Shown: positions 44,728-54,523, numbered from the stretch's first letter. The stretch is 64,000 nucleotides of DNA from Clostridiaceae bacterium (GCA_012800435.1 JAAZJH010000063.1:1-64000); one strand, 5' to 3'. Program-made: numbers and translations. Notes: generated by a model from the sequence alone, not told the origin.

Positions 44728-45420
44728 GTGACAAGAATCTGCGATAACGTACAAAACATCACAACGAACAAAGCTGTCATTTTTGATCTTGACGGCACAC
44801 TCCTTCAGACGCTTCCTTCTCTTACTGAAGCAGTTCGAAGAACGCTTCAGCACTATGGTCTTCCTCCCTTTTCAGAAGATCGTGTGCGCACGTTCATTGG
44901 AAGAGGCGGGCGCGTTCTTGTAGAGCTCATGATGCAGGCGTCCGGTATAGATGATCCAGACACGATAGATGATGTTTACAGGTTTTATCTTCAACAATTA
45001 GATGAAGCTTGCACATATAAGGTGGAACCTTTCCGCGGTGTTCCGCAGATGCTCCAAACGCTTCACAAAGCCGGGTTTTCTTTAGCCGTTCTTTCAAATA
45101 AAGGCGACCGAGTCGTACCGCATATAATGTCAACGATCTTGCCCGATGTGCCGTTTGCCATTACACGAGGCGGCCGTGACGATTTACCGCTAAAACCTGA
45201 TCCGACGACGACACTCAGAATTCTCAAGCAACTTGGCGCAATACCAGAGGACTCCTATTTTGTCGGCGATTCGTCCATCGATATCCGCACAGGACGCTTC
45301 GCAGGCATGCGTACAATCGCCGTCAGCTGGGGGTACGCGCATGAAGGTGAAATCGAACGCGAAAAACCGGATTTTATCGCCCATACAACAGAAGATGTCG
45401 TGAAGATTATCTTGAAGTAA
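44728..45420 (+). CDS. HAD-family phosphatase (phosphoglycolate phosphatase-like)
   Basis: 230 residues with a GTG start. HAD motifs: I IFDLDGTLLQT near 18 (nucleophile Asp), II LAVLSNKGDR near 112, III Lys in PLKPDPTTTLRIL near 148, IV YFVGDSSIDIRTGRFAGM near 173. The four-helix cap between motifs I and II is of the Gph/PpaX type. Likely removes phosphate from a small metabolite such as 2-phosphoglycolate or from pyrophosphate; specificity cannot be told by eye. It follows the acyl-CoA ligase-like gene by about 120 bp. Confidence 0.9.
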   Translation: MTRICDNVQNITTNKAVIFDLDGTLLQTLPSLTEAVRRTLQHYGLPPFSEDRVRTFIGRGGRVLVELMMQASGIDDPDTIDDVYRFYLQQLDEACTYKVEPFRGVPQMLQTLHKAGFSLAVLSNKGDRVVPHIMSTILPDVPFAITRGGRDDLPLKPDPTTTLRILKQLGAIPEDSYFVGDSSIDIRTGRFAGMRTIAVSWGYAHEGEIEREKPDFIAHTTEDVVKIILK

Positions 45421-45690
45421 CTTAAAGTTTTTGGATGCTCAAACATCCCTTCCATAACACAAAAAGTTTACAGTTTTCAGGTTGACGGCTTGAACGAAGA
45501 TTTAAAGATACCGGTTTTAATTTTACATTCAGAGGACGACCCTGTGGCAAGTTTTGAGAAAGTAGAAAAGGTTAAACATCGCTTTCCTGATCTCACGATC
45601 GTTTCTTTTTCCGATGGCGGACACATGATGGCAGGACACGGTGAAGAAATTGACAAAATACTCGATGATTTCTTAAACAAACATTCATAG
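45421..45690 (+). pseudogene. Alpha/beta-hydrolase C-terminal remnant
   Basis: An open stretch directly after the HAD gene's stop, in the same frame, encoding only the C-terminal part of an alpha/beta-hydrolase: IPVLILHSEDDPVAS (the acid residue after strand 7) and SFSDGGHMMAGHG (the catalytic His) followed by a terminal helix. The nucleophile Ser region and the rest of the fold are absent, and there is no ATG or ribosome binding site (a TTG at 45490 is the only candidate start). Interpreted as the 3' end of a decayed gene. Confidence 0.65.
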
Positions 45691-45731
45691 ATTAGTTGAC
45701 TTTGCGTCAGCGTCCATAGCAATTAATCGCT

Positions 45732-47327
45732 TCATAAACCGGTTCCCAACACAAAGCGGATGGCGTGGTCGATGATCTCTGGTGTCTTCACTAACAGATC
45801 GTCTTTATGTACTCTTTCTTCTTTCTTATGAAGGTCAAATCCCATTGGACCGATGTTAACGCCCGGCAACTGCCATTTTTCCAAAATATCGAATGCAATG
45901 GAGTACCCTTCTCCATAAAAGGGCATAAGAGAGTTCATCACATGAACGGCTTCTTCTGCTCTCTCTGCTCTCGTGTAGCTAAGATCGGAAATTCCCGTAT
46001 AAAATTGTTCAGCGTGAATCGATTCTTCACAAAAGTTACTCAATTCTTCTAAAAGAGCGATTACATTATTCTCTTTCGCACTGCTGGCAACCGGATAATA
46101 AGGCGGAATCAGTCCGAATACGACGATCGGATTCTCCTTTGGTCTTCCTCTCATCATTTGCTCAATCAGCCTTCTCGTGGCCTCAACGTAGTTGATATCA
46201 CCTTTCAAGACCATTTCTTCAAGCCTCTCTTTTTCGGCATAGAGGTCAATACCTAGCACTTCGTGTGAGAATTCTGAAAAACGGAGGACTTCAGGCTGCC
46301 AAGGGATCTCTCTTTCAATTCCCGCTTCACAATATGAATTTTGCAAAGAAGCCAAGTATTCATTAAACGCTTTATTCAGATACCACTCCATAATTGTTGA
46401 CAGCTCTTTTGGAGCTTTATGAAAAAACAGAAGGCTCATACAGGCAAAGGCGCCGGTGGCCATGGAGGCGTCATAGAGCGTTTTATTGTCTCTTCCATAC
46501 ACCCAAACAGGCAAAGGAGAGACTTCATCTCCCGCTTTCTCGAGGAAAAGGGGACGCTGCTCGCTTTCAGACATGATCTTTCCCAAGAGTCCCATAGGAC
46601 TAAAGCCGTCATGCTCCATCCCTATGTGAGACATCTTTCCCTTGACATAGACGAAAAAAAGGAGTTTTCCGACGCTTCCAAGGCTAATTACTCTTTTACT
46701 CTTAATAGGGCTATAAGACTCTGAATTGATAAGTAATGTGTATATAAGATCATATTTCTCGTGAAGATCTTCCATAAGGTAAAGTGCGCTGCGCATTCCG
46801 GAAGAGAGGTTCTCTTCATCAGGGACAGCGAGAATGAGTACATTCCCCTGAAAGTCTTTCTCTTTACAATATTCTTCAAAAAGGGCTAAGTGGATTGCTC
46901 CCCCACCCTTCATGTCAGCGGTTCCCCTCCCGAAGAGATAGTCTCCACTTTTTACCATCTCGGCAAAAGAAGGTTCAAGTGTATCTGCTTTTTTTAAAAA
47001 AATTCTTTCCAGCTCCAAAGGAGAAAAAGCAAATTCTTGGAAATCACCGTAGTCTGATACGTCTACGACATCGGAGTGATGAATGAGGACGACGGTCTTG
47101 TTCCCCTCCCCTTTTCTCAGCAACCAAAAAACATGCCTTCCCAATGGATCATCTTTAATCGGGTAAAACCCCCAATATTCCGGATGTTCTTTAAAGTAAG
47201 GAATCTTTTCTGCAAATGCTCTTTGAAACGATTCAACTGCTCTCTCTGAAGGCGTCGCGCTGATTCCCGACTGAGCTACGTAGTCAAGCGTCAAAGAAAG
47301 AATTCTATTTGCTCTGCTTTTTTTCAT
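45732..47327 (-). CDS. M20-family peptidase, RocB-like
   Basis: 531 residues. Zinc-dependent M20 fold with first ligand His in VLIHHSDVVDV near 80, bridging Asp in LFGRGTADMKGGGA near 131 and catalytic Glu pair in VPDEENLSSG near 165; the second half contains LSYTRAERAEE near 436 and GVNIGPMGFDLHKKEERV near 490. Length and the atypical spacing resemble the RocB (arginine-utilisation) branch of M20. Strong AGGAGG 5 nt before the ATG. It converges with the hydrolase remnant and is divergent from the EamA transporter. Confidence 0.85.
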   Translation of the reverse strand: MKKSRANRILSLTLDYVAQSGISATPSERAVESFQRAFAEKIPYFKEHPEYWGFYPIKDDPLGRHVFWLLRKGEGNKTVVLIHHSDVVDVSDYGDFQEFAFSPLELERIFLKKADTLEPSFAEMVKSGDYLFGRGTADMKGGGAIHLALFEEYCKEKDFQGNVLILAVPDEENLSSGMRSALYLMEDLHEKYDLIYTLLINSESYSPIKSKRVISLGSVGKLLFFVYVKGKMSHIGMEHDGFSPMGLLGKIMSESEQRPLFLEKAGDEVSPLPVWVYGRDNKTLYDASMATGAFACMSLLFFHKAPKELSTIMEWYLNKAFNEYLASLQNSYCEAGIEREIPWQPEVLRFSEFSHEVLGIDLYAEKERLEEMVLKGDINYVEATRRLIEQMMRGRPKENPIVVFGLIPPYYPVASSAKENNVIALLEELSNFCEESIHAEQFYTGISDLSYTRAERAEEAVHVMNSLMPFYGEGYSIAFDILEKWQLPGVNIGPMGFDLHKKEERVHKDDLLVKTPEIIDHAIRFVLGTGL

Positions 47328-47460
47328 CTCTACCTCCTATACTTACCGTTACTCTGAGTATACCCTCATTCGCTCTCTTGAAAAAATAACTTGCCGGTTT
47401 CTCGTAATCGTGATTCAATAGGACAACTAATCATCAAGATGTCTAAGAGGAAGGTTCGAT

Positions 47461-48351
47461 TTGAAAGAAAAAAGAATGCCCGGGCACATAATGGCCATTT
47501 TCTGCGTAACAGTATGGGGTTCCACTTTTGTTGTCAGCAAAAGTCTGTTGACCCATTTACTGCCTATACAGTTGATGCTAATCCGCTTTACCCTCGCTTA
47601 TATTGCCATGTGGATCATCTATCCCAAGTGGCATTTCCGCTTGAAGGAAGAGTGGCGTTTTCTTCTTATGGGTCTTCTTGCGAATACTTTATATGCGTGG
47701 GCGGAAATTACAGCGCTTACAATGACACTCACGTCAAATGTCAGCATCCTCGTTTCTACTACGCCGATTATGACGGCTCTTTTAATCGCTTTGTTACACA
47801 GAGAAGATCGTTTAAATCGTATACAAACAATCGGATTTATGATTGCCTTTGTCGGTATAGTGTTTGTGGTTTTTAACGGAGCTGTCACCTTAAAATTGAA
47901 TCCTGTCGGAGACTTATTGGCTCTTCTAGCATCATTGATCTGGGCGATGTACAGTATGCTCCTGCGCCGCTGGTCAGATGAATACAACAGTGCGCTGATA
48001 ACGAGAAAGCTGATGTTTTACGGTGCTGTAACCACGTTGCCAATTTTTCTGATGAGCAAAGAGCCGCTTCGCCTTTCCTCAGTTCTGACGTGGGAGGCCG
48101 GCTTCAAACTGGTTTATCTTGCCTTTGTGGGAAGCGCGCTCTGCTTTCTTTTGTGGAATATGGCCATCCGTACCATTGGTGTCCTGAAGACATCGCTCTA
48201 TATATACTCAATACCATTGGTGACGCTAATCATCAGTGTCATCTTTTTAGACGAAAAAATCACTCTCATGGGTGCTGTTGGAATGTTTCTTGTCGTCGCA
48301 GGAATGCTGCTCGGAGCAAGGCAGATGAAAAGCAGTAACGAGGCACGTTAA
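47461..48351 (+). CDS. EamA/DMT-family transporter
   Basis: 296 residues from a TTG start with AAGAGGAAGG at 6 nt; an ATG at 47476 is an alternative. About ten membrane helices in two EamA repeats: the first contains TVWGSTFVVSK near 17 and ends near 140, the second contains SLIWAMYSMLLRRW near 158 and the typical IYSIPLVTLIISVIFLDEKITLMGAVGMFLVVAGMLLGAR end. DMT exporters move metabolites or amino acids; the substrate is unknown. It sits divergently beside the M20 peptidase gene, so export of a peptide-breakdown product is possible but inferred. Confidence 0.9.
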   Translation: MKEKRMPGHIMAIFCVTVWGSTFVVSKSLLTHLLPIQLMLIRFTLAYIAMWIIYPKWHFRLKEEWRFLLMGLLANTLYAWAEITALTMTLTSNVSILVSTTPIMTALLIALLHREDRLNRIQTIGFMIAFVGIVFVVFNGAVTLKLNPVGDLLALLASLIWAMYSMLLRRWSDEYNSALITRKLMFYGAVTTLPIFLMSKEPLRLSSVLTWEAGFKLVYLAFVGSALCFLLWNMAIRTIGVLKTSLYIYSIPLVTLIISVIFLDEKITLMGAVGMFLVVAGMLLGARQMKSSNEAR

Positions 48352-48444
48352 ATAGCTAACGATGTTTGCGTTTAGCATATTTATGAAAAATGTGACTGTG
48401 AAGATTCTATTTTGGTTATTACGCATATAACAATTCCACTTCCG

Positions 48445-48453
48445 TGATATAAT
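48445..48453 (+). promoter_or_regulatory. Extended -10 promoter element of the LytTR gene
   Basis: TGATATAAT (TGn plus a perfect TATAAT), 31 bp upstream of the GTG start. The -35 region is weak, as is common with extended -10 promoters. Confidence 0.5.
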
Positions 48454-48484
48454 TTAATCAATTGATTTAGAGGGGGGTACAGTT

Positions 48485-49228
48485 GTGGACACACCGCTGC
48501 GTATAGCCGTGTGTGAAGATACGCTTGATGACGCGGAATTTTTACTAAAGTGTATTTCTGAGAGTGCTATCCCATCAGATTGCCGAGTTTTTTCCTCCTG
48601 TAAAACACTTTTAGCTGATTTCATACCCGGTTATTACGATATTATTTTCCTTGACATTTATATGGATAATATGCAACAAGGGATAGATGTTGCCGCCAAA
48701 ATTCGTGAAATGGATCCTGTTGCGACGTTAGCATTTACTACATTCAGCAAAGGCCACGCATTAGATGCCTATCGTCTCAAAGTCTTTGCTTATCTTGAGA
48801 AGCCTGTACGCTTTGAAGACGTACGTGATGTGCTGGAACATGCTAGGAACGAGCGAAACGATGCTCCTACCATTCAGCTTCTCATTGAGAGACGTCACCA
48901 AGAAATTAAACTCGATAGCATTCTATATTTTGAACAGAAGAATCAGATTGTTATTTTAAACACGCTGTCCGGAATTCTACGAACCAGCCAATCGGTAAAA
49001 TTAAGAGATATCGAGCCCTTGCTTCCGGATTATTTTTTTCGATGTCATCATAGCTATATTGCCAATCTCAATTATGTAGCGGAACTAGATCAGGATCTGA
49101 GGATGTTTCGTATGCAAAATGGAGATTCCGTTTACATACGACGCCAGTCTCTTGGCAAGGCGATCAAGGCCTTTGAACACCGGTTATTTGAGATGGTGCG
49201 AGAGGACAAACATGAAAAAATACAGTAA
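48485..49228 (+). CDS. LytTR-family response regulator (AgrA/ComE-like)
   Basis: 247 residues, GTG start with GAGGGGGG upstream. Receiver domain about 5-125: acidic pair in AVCEDTLDD near 8, phospho-acceptor Asp in IIFLDIYMDN near 56, Thr in FTTFSKGHALDAY near 85 and Lys in YLEKPV near 104. LytTR DNA-binding domain about 140-235: YFEQKNQIVIL near 154, FFRCHHSYIANLNYV near 186. Such regulators act with a membrane histidine kinase of the HPK10 type in peptide sensing or competence. The adjoining kinase gene is decayed. Confidence 0.93.
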   Translation: MDTPLRIAVCEDTLDDAEFLLKCISESAIPSDCRVFSSCKTLLADFIPGYYDIIFLDIYMDNMQQGIDVAAKIREMDPVATLAFTTFSKGHALDAYRLKVFAYLEKPVRFEDVRDVLEHARNERNDAPTIQLLIERRHQEIKLDSILYFEQKNQIVILNTLSGILRTSQSVKLRDIEPLLPDYFFRCHHSYIANLNYVAELDQDLRMFRMQNGDSVYIRRQSLGKAIKAFEHRLFEMVREDKHEKIQ

Positions 49229-49759
49229 AAGAGTTGTTCTCCTGATCTCTATACTATTGTTGCCAGTGATGTGTTTCATTGTAGTTCAGACGACCTCATA
49301 TCCAATAAGTCGAACTGATAAAAGTATTCTTAGATGAAGAGCTTGCGTTGGAATGCGGTTTGCTTTGTGGTGCAACTATCTTTCAGCCTCCTTAGCAATT
49401 ATTTTGCAGCTTTCCGGACGAATGGACTTCTACAAGAGTCTGAACTATCTTCAAATCATTTTGACCTCCAGCGTTTACAGTTTCAAAAAATAGCTGAAAA
49501 TGACGCGTTGATCAAATCCCAAAGGCACGATCTGCACCACCAACTTACGGTACTTCAGGAGTATTACGAGCAAAACGAAAGAGAAAAGCTTGGAAACTAT
49601 CTAAAAGCCTTGTACGCGAAATTACCCTCAGGTAGAGATACGTCCCTTTGTAAAAATTATGCTGTGAACGCTGTTGCTTCCCACTATGCTGATATGGCCA
49701 AGCGCGCAGGTGACGGGGTATTTCAGGCTTCGGTCTATTTGTACTTAAAGGCAAAGTAA
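49212..49759 (+). pseudogene. Decayed sensor histidine kinase (AgrC/LytS-like) partner of the LytTR regulator
   Basis: Two overlapping frames. 49212-49337 encodes a 41-residue basic-plus-hydrophobic N-terminus (one membrane helix). 49334-49759 encodes a coiled linker and the dimerisation/H-box segment SQRHDLHHQLTVLQEYYEQ with the candidate phospho-acceptor His, then CKNYAVNAVASHYADMAKRAGD, which is the typical approach to the GHKL ATPase domain. The protein then ends; N, G1 and G2 boxes are missing and no continuation is seen in 49760-49938. The usual 5-7 membrane helices are also missing. So it carries both an internal deletion/frame break and a 3' truncation. Confidence 0.75.
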
Positions 49760-49938
49760 AAATACAGGATTGTCGTAATCATCCGCCGAGTCTCACTTTT
49801 TCATGTAGAGGCTTTCAACGATATCCCTGGTCTACTGTGTGTAGTTCATTGATGTTCATCTAGAACAGTTTCACTTTTACTATTCTGCGCTAGTCTCGCT
49901 TTTAAAACAAACTTAATTCTCAGAATAACATGTGCCAG

Positions 49939-50577
49939 TTATTTTAATCCTCTAACTTCTCTATAAATCGACATTGCTTCTGCAGATAATGCAGTAATTT
50001 TATCCCATTTTCGCCCCCCAATTAGGTCGCCGCTCACCATCCAAGAGCCTCCACAAGCTTGGATATTGGGAAGAGCCAAATAGTCGGCCAAATTCTTATC
50101 CGAAACGCCTCCGGTCGGCATAAATTTGATTTGCGGAAAAACGCCGGCATAAGATTTGATTGCCTGTAAACCGCCGAACACCGATGCAGGGAAATATTTC
50201 AGGACCGTAAGCTCTGTTTTCATGGCCGCCATAATCTCGCTCGGGGTAACGACACCCGGCAGCATAATGATACCCTGCCGCAAACCCTCTGTCACGATTT
50301 CTTCATCAAAACCGGGGCTTACAACAAACTTGGAACCTGCTTTGATAGCCTGCTTAAGCTGTTCTAAATTCACCACCGTACCGGCGCCCACAAGAATATC
50401 AGGACGCTCTTTAGCGACTAGTTCAATGGCTTTTGCCGCCGCGGCACTGCGAAAAGTGATCTCCATGATTTTGATGCCGCCAGCAGACAACGCATCCGCC
50501 AGCGGGAGTGCTTCACTTGGATCGTTGAATTTAATAACCGGAACGACACCATGTCCATCTAACAATTGATACATCAT
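49939..50577 (-). CDS. eda: KDPG/KHG aldolase
   Basis: 212 residues. Class I aldolase cleaving 2-keto-3-deoxy-6-phosphogluconate to pyruvate and glyceraldehyde 3-phosphate. Visible: catalytic Glu in [10 protein letters not shown] near 40, [14 protein letters not shown] near 65, [12 protein letters not shown] near 84, [10 protein letters not shown] near 106, Schiff-base Lys in [11 protein letters not shown] near 126 and [14 protein letters not shown] near 153. It overlaps uxuA by 4 bp (ATGA), so the pair forms an operon for uronate catabolism. Confidence 0.94.
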   Translation of the reverse strand: MMYQLLDGHGVVPVIKFNDPSEALPLADALSAGGIKIMEITFRSAAAAKAIELVAKERPDILVGAGTVVNLEQLKQAIKAGSKFVVSPGFDEEIVTEGLRQGIIMLPGVVTPSEIMAAMKTELTVLKYFPASVFGGLQAIKSYAGVFPQIKFMPTGGVSDKNLADYLALPNIQACGGSWMVSGDLIGGRKWDKITALSAEAMSIYREVRGLK

Positions 50578-51650
50578 TGTTTTCCTCCTTTATTCAATGC
50601 TTCCCACAGACCGTTCAGATATGCGATGCCGAGCGCTCGATCATACAATCCGTAACCGGCGCGACCCTTTTCATCCCAGATCATGCGGCCGTGGTCGGGA
50701 CGTATATAACCGTCAAAGTCCGTTTCGTACAAGGCTTTCATAATCTCGTACATGTCGAGGTCGCCGTCGGCGGAAAAATGACTTGCCTCGCGGAAACGTC
50801 GATCACCCAAATATTTAACATTGCGTACGTGCGCGCAGGCTAATCTCCCCTGTCCGCTAAAAGTGCGTAAAATATCAACAATGTCGTTGGCAGGGTTTGA
50901 ACCCAGCGAACCGGTGCAGACGCAAAGGCTGTTGGCCGGGCTATCGATAAGATTAACAATAGCCTGTAACTGTTCCTTCCTGTGTACGATGCGCGGCAAT
51001 CCGAAAATCGGCCAAGCCGGATCATCGGGATGCACGGCCAAACGCACGTCGAATTCCTCGCACGTCGGAATGACACCTTCAAGGAAATACCTGAAATTCT
51101 CTAGGAGTTGTGCCCGATCGACATCCTCATACAGCTTCATGACGCGATCAAGATCCGCTAAGCGATCTGGTTCCCAACCCGGCAACGTAAAGCCGGATGT
51201 TTCAGTCGTCCTTTCGACGATCATTTGCGGTGTCATACCCAGAAGCTCCTGTTCGTCATAATACAGGGAATTAGAACCATCCTCCGGGATCTCACGAGCT
51301 AAATCGGTGCGCAACCAGTCGAATACCGGCATGAAGTTGTATATTATGACCTTGATGCCGTGTTTTGCCAAATTGCGGATGGTCTGCCGATAATTGTCAA
51401 TATACCGATCGCGCGAAGGAAGCCCCAATTTGATGTCTTCATGAACGTTGACCGACTCAATGACTTCGACTTCCAAACCTGCCGTGTTGATATGCTTTAC
51501 GTAATCAGCGATCACCTCTTCCGGCCAGACTTCACCGGCTGCATATTGGTCTAAGACACCCGTGATGCCTGAGCAATTGGGAATCTGCTTGATGTACTTA
51601 AGCGGTACCGGATCATTGCCCTCCCCATACCAACGAAACGTCATTTTCAT
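50574..51650 (-). CDS. uxuA: Mannonate dehydratase
   Basis: 358 residues from the ATG at 51650 (AGGAGG at 7 nt). Dehydrates D-mannonate to 2-keto-3-deoxygluconate in glucuronate breakdown. Visible: [21 protein letters not shown] near 5, [11 protein letters not shown] near 64, [15 protein letters not shown] near 98, [20 protein letters not shown] near 212, [16 protein letters not shown] near 248, HVRNVK near 282, [16 protein letters not shown] near 315. Followed by eda; no kdgK, uxuB or uxaC gene is in the window, so the intermediate kinase and isomerase must be elsewhere. Confidence 0.95.
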   Translation of the reverse strand: MKMTFRWYGEGNDPVPLKYIKQIPNCSGITGVLDQYAAGEVWPEEVIADYVKHINTAGLEVEVIESVNVHEDIKLGLPSRDRYIDNYRQTIRNLAKHGIKVIIYNFMPVFDWLRTDLAREIPEDGSNSLYYDEQELLGMTPQMIVERTTETSGFTLPGWEPDRLADLDRVMKLYEDVDRAQLLENFRYFLEGVIPTCEEFDVRLAVHPDDPAWPIFGLPRIVHRKEQLQAIVNLIDSPANSLCVCTGSLGSNPANDIVDILRTFSGQGRLACAHVRNVKYLGDRRFREASHFSADGDLDMYEIMKALYETDFDGYIRPDHGRMIWDEKGRAGYGLYDRALGIAYLNGLWEALNKGGKQ

Positions 51651-51776
51651 CGTGTGTCCTCCTGATATCATCGCTTACTCATTAAAACAGAAGTATTCAT
51701 TCCCGTGGACAATTCAGTGAGATTGCTCGACCAGGTAGATGTTGATATTAGCAGATTTCATGGCTTTCAACATGAA

Positions 51777-51822
51777 AGAGGGTGTCTCAATCACTAAATA
51801 AAGTGTTTTGAGACATCCTCTT
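51777..51822. terminator. Hairpin between the flavin oxidoreductase and uxuA
   Basis: AGAGGGTGTCTCAA at 51777-51790 pairs with TTGAGACATCCTCTT at 51808-51822, with a nested CACTAAATAAAGTG palindrome in the loop. It lies 27 bp beyond the stop of the minus-strand oxidoreductase gene and probably terminates it. Confidence 0.65.
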
Positions 51823-51849
51823 CTTTGTGCATGATTGAAAATCAAGTGT

Positions 51850-53787
51850 TTACAGTTTAAAGGCTACCGCGGCAGCTTGTTCTGTTGCCTTATTTGCCTG
51901 ACCCGGTTTAACGGCATCGCCGATAACGTAAAGATCAAGGTCCAAGTCTTTAAGTTCTGCTTCTAAAGGATTGTAAGACTTGTTCCCCATAGCTATGACA
52001 ACATTGTCGTAGCCGCCGGTTTCCTTCTCTTCGCCATTTTGATCATAGATAGCGCCATCGGATGTGAACTTCTTGATAGTCGCTCCGAGTATGTATTCAG
52101 TATTGTTTGAATCCAGACGCGCTTTCAGATGAGTGCCTACGCCAAGTATGCCGTAATCAACCGTATCAATCATGTCGATTAGTGTTGAATGTCTACCGCC
52201 TCTTTCACGCAAGAAGTCCGCTGTTTCAAGACCCAAGAGGCTTGCACCTGCTATGAGTACTTTCCTCCCGACTCTTACTTTACCTTCGATAACATCGTGA
52301 GCCATTAAAACATTCTCGCCATCAATTCCTTCAATATTCGGTTTTGCTTGAACAGAACCGGTAGCAAGTACGACGACGTCAGGATCATTCTTTTCAACAA
52401 GCTCCTTGGTGACTTCTGTATTGAGGATGTATTCTACGCCCGCCTTCTTCCCTTCCTGTATCCAGTAACGGAGAGGTGCGGCAAAAAGAGATTTGGCAGG
52501 CGGGTAAGGAGCTATCCTCATCTGGCCACCCATCTTGTCCTGAGCCTCGTAGACTGTGACCTTATGACCGCGTTTAGCTGCGGCATAGGCCGCGTAAAGT
52601 CCGCCGGGACCCGAACCGACGATCATAACATCCTTGATATCTTCTTCCGCTACAGGATCAAAGGTGTATTCAGCTTCATGTCCGACCCTCGGATTGACCA
52701 AACAGCAGGCGCTAAGATAATCGGGGTCAGTCATATAACCCATACAAGATTGCAGACATTGTACACAAGGAGCAATTTCAGAAATCTTCCCCTCTTTAGT
52801 TTTATTGGGAAAGGCTGGCTCTGTCAAGGACTGTCTGGAGATAGAAACAAAGTCTGCCTTTCCAGACGCTATAATATCCTCAGCTATTTCCGGAGTATTA
52901 ATTCTATTAATGGCTATCACCGGGATACTAACTCCCTGTTTAATCTCTTCGGCATTGTATGCATTAAACCCCATTGGAAGATCTTCCGGAGCCGACATCC
53001 AATCAAGCGAAGCATAGGTACACAAGGTAACTTCTATCGCGTCATAACCGGCTTCTTCAAAGTATTTTGCAAATATTTTGCTATCGGAGATAGTCAGGCC
53101 GCCCGGCACTTTCTCCTCAGCAGCCAACTTAATGATTACCGGGAAATCGTCGCCACATTTTTTCTTAATATCCTTACAGATTTCACAAGCAAATCTGGCA
53201 CGATTTTCTAGGGAACCGCCAAATTCATCGAAGCGTTTGTTGGTGAACTGTGATAGGAATTGCTGAACCAAATAGCCGTGTCCAGAATGGATAAGAACCC
53301 CATCAAAACCTGATTTTTTAGCCCTGACTGCTGCATCACCAAACAAACGGATGTTGTCCCAGACTTCTTCAGTGGTCAGTTCATGCGGCGTTTCGTCGAA
53401 AACAGGGCAAGCTAGCGGCGAAGGCGCAGAAGTATCATGGCCTAAAACAGTCTTAGTATACTGCCGTCCCGGCTGGTGGAGCTGTGGGAATATCAAGGTA
53501 TCATGGGCATGTACAGCTTCAGTTACTTTTTTCCAATCGGGTATATACTCGTCTAATGCCAGCGACGGTTCAAAAGGAGTACAAAATTCATCATGTTGAA
53601 CTCTAGTCACCTCGGTGATGATAAGTGCAAAACCGCCTTTGGCTCTTTCTTCGTAGTAGTCGACCGTTCTCTGTGTCGGCTTACCGCTGATTTCAGCGAA
53701 ACCGACGCCCATCGCTCCCATTACGAAGCGATTCTTTAAAGTCAGTTTACCTATTTTGCCTGGTTTGAAAAGATTGTTAAATTTCAT
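51850..53787 (-). CDS. Old-yellow-enzyme-type FMN/Fe-S/FAD oxidoreductase (2,4-dienoyl-CoA or 2-enoate reductase-like)
   Basis: 645 residues. N-terminal OYE barrel (about 1-340) with LKNRFVMGAMG near 17, QLHQPGRQ near 103 and the proton-donor segment VLIHSGHGYLVQQFLSQFTNKR near 166. Then the 4Fe-4S ligands CVQCLQSCMGY near 341 with a further Cys in LSACCLVNP near 357. C-terminal FAD/NAD-binding domain: MIVGSGPGGLYAAYAAAKRGHKVTVYE near 387, VVLATGSVQAKPNI near 470, and YVIGDAVKPGQANKATEQAA near 622. This three-cofactor layout is that of FadH and clostridial enoate reductases, which reduce activated C=C bonds using NAD(P)H. Substrate unknown. AAGGAG precedes the ATG. Confidence 0.9.
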   Translation of the reverse strand: MKFNNLFKPGKIGKLTLKNRFVMGAMGVGFAEISGKPTQRTVDYYEERAKGGFALIITEVTRVQHDEFCTPFEPSLALDEYIPDWKKVTEAVHAHDTLIFPQLHQPGRQYTKTVLGHDTSAPSPLACPVFDETPHELTTEEVWDNIRLFGDAAVRAKKSGFDGVLIHSGHGYLVQQFLSQFTNKRFDEFGGSLENRARFACEICKDIKKKCGDDFPVIIKLAAEEKVPGGLTISDSKIFAKYFEEAGYDAIEVTLCTYASLDWMSAPEDLPMGFNAYNAEEIKQGVSIPVIAINRINTPEIAEDIIASGKADFVSISRQSLTEPAFPNKTKEGKISEIAPCVQCLQSCMGYMTDPDYLSACCLVNPRVGHEAEYTFDPVAEEDIKDVMIVGSGPGGLYAAYAAAKRGHKVTVYEAQDKMGGQMRIAPYPPAKSLFAAPLRYWIQEGKKAGVEYILNTEVTKELVEKNDPDVVVLATGSVQAKPNIEGIDGENVLMAHDVIEGKVRVGRKVLIAGASLLGLETADFLRERGGRHSTLIDMIDTVDYGILGVGTHLKARLDSNNTEYILGATIKKFTSDGAIYDQNGEEKETGGYDNVVIAMGNKSYNPLEAELKDLDLDLYVIGDAVKPGQANKATEQAAAVAFKL

Positions 53788-54135
53788 ATATCACACTCCT
53801 TGCTATAAATTATGTTCTGTTAATTTGACTAAAAATAATAACAGAAACACCTTTAATTATGTGCATTATATCATTATTCAATTGTTTATGTCGTATTTTT
53901 ACGCAATCTACTTAAATTCTTACCAAGTTAAAGCAGATCCTATTCTTTTCACAATTGATAGGAGAGATCAAATCAATCTGTAGCTGCTCTATCAACTACA
54001 TCTCTTAAGTCGCATGCACTGGTCAATCCCTTTGTCTCAATTTTTTTGAGTAGCTTAAACAGTAACGTATATGAAACAAAGAGCAGTCAACATGACCATA
54101 GAAAGTTATTTGTGTTTTTATCGACAAAAGAAGAA
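53788..54135. other. AT-rich gene-free region
   Basis: 348 bp between the oxidoreductase start and the tRNA-Trp terminator, both on the minus strand. It contains the AAGGAG site of the oxidoreductase and AT-rich promoter-like sequence. I see no gene, repeat or structured element in it. Confidence 0.5.
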
Positions 54136-54170
54136 ACAGCCGTCGAGCAAGATCTCCTATCGACGGCTGT
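54120..54170 (-). terminator. Intrinsic terminator of tRNA-Trp
   Basis: Perfect 11-bp stem on the minus strand, ACAGCCGTCGA with its complement (54136-54146 and 54160-54170), 13-nt loop, followed by TTCTTCTTTT. Starts 8 nt beyond the tRNA 3' end. Confidence 0.85.
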
Positions 54171-54178
54171 TCTTTACT

Positions 54179-54253
54179 TGGCAGGGGAGACAGGATTCGA
54201 ACCCGCAACCTACGGTTTTGGAGACCGTTGCTCTACCGTTGAGCCACTCCCCT
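54179..54253 (-). tRNA. tRNA-Trp (CCA anticodon)
   Basis: Cloverleaf readable on the minus strand: acceptor AGGGGAG pairs with CTCCCCT, anticodon stem ACGGT/ACCGT with loop CTCCAAA giving anticodon CCA, T arm with GGTTCGAATCC, discriminator G and an encoded CCA end. 75 nt including CCA. Confidence 0.96.
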
Positions 54254-54523
54254 TCGATTTTACGATGTGCAGTCATATCAGTGTTGTGGTAATTTGCCTT
54301 CACAATCAACGGCGTTCATGATAACAGAGTTTTGAAACTTATGTCAATCAAAATGAATCCTCTATTCCGCTGATGTACAGAAGAAGAATGTTGTTGCCAT
54401 TGATAAGGTTCTTAGATTGTCTTTGCAAAGCTCTGGAAGCTCAAATCGGCTGCTAATAGATTCGTGATATACTGAATGCCACGATCATCATGAGGACTTT
54501 AAATGGCTTCTGGGAGGTTCCTA

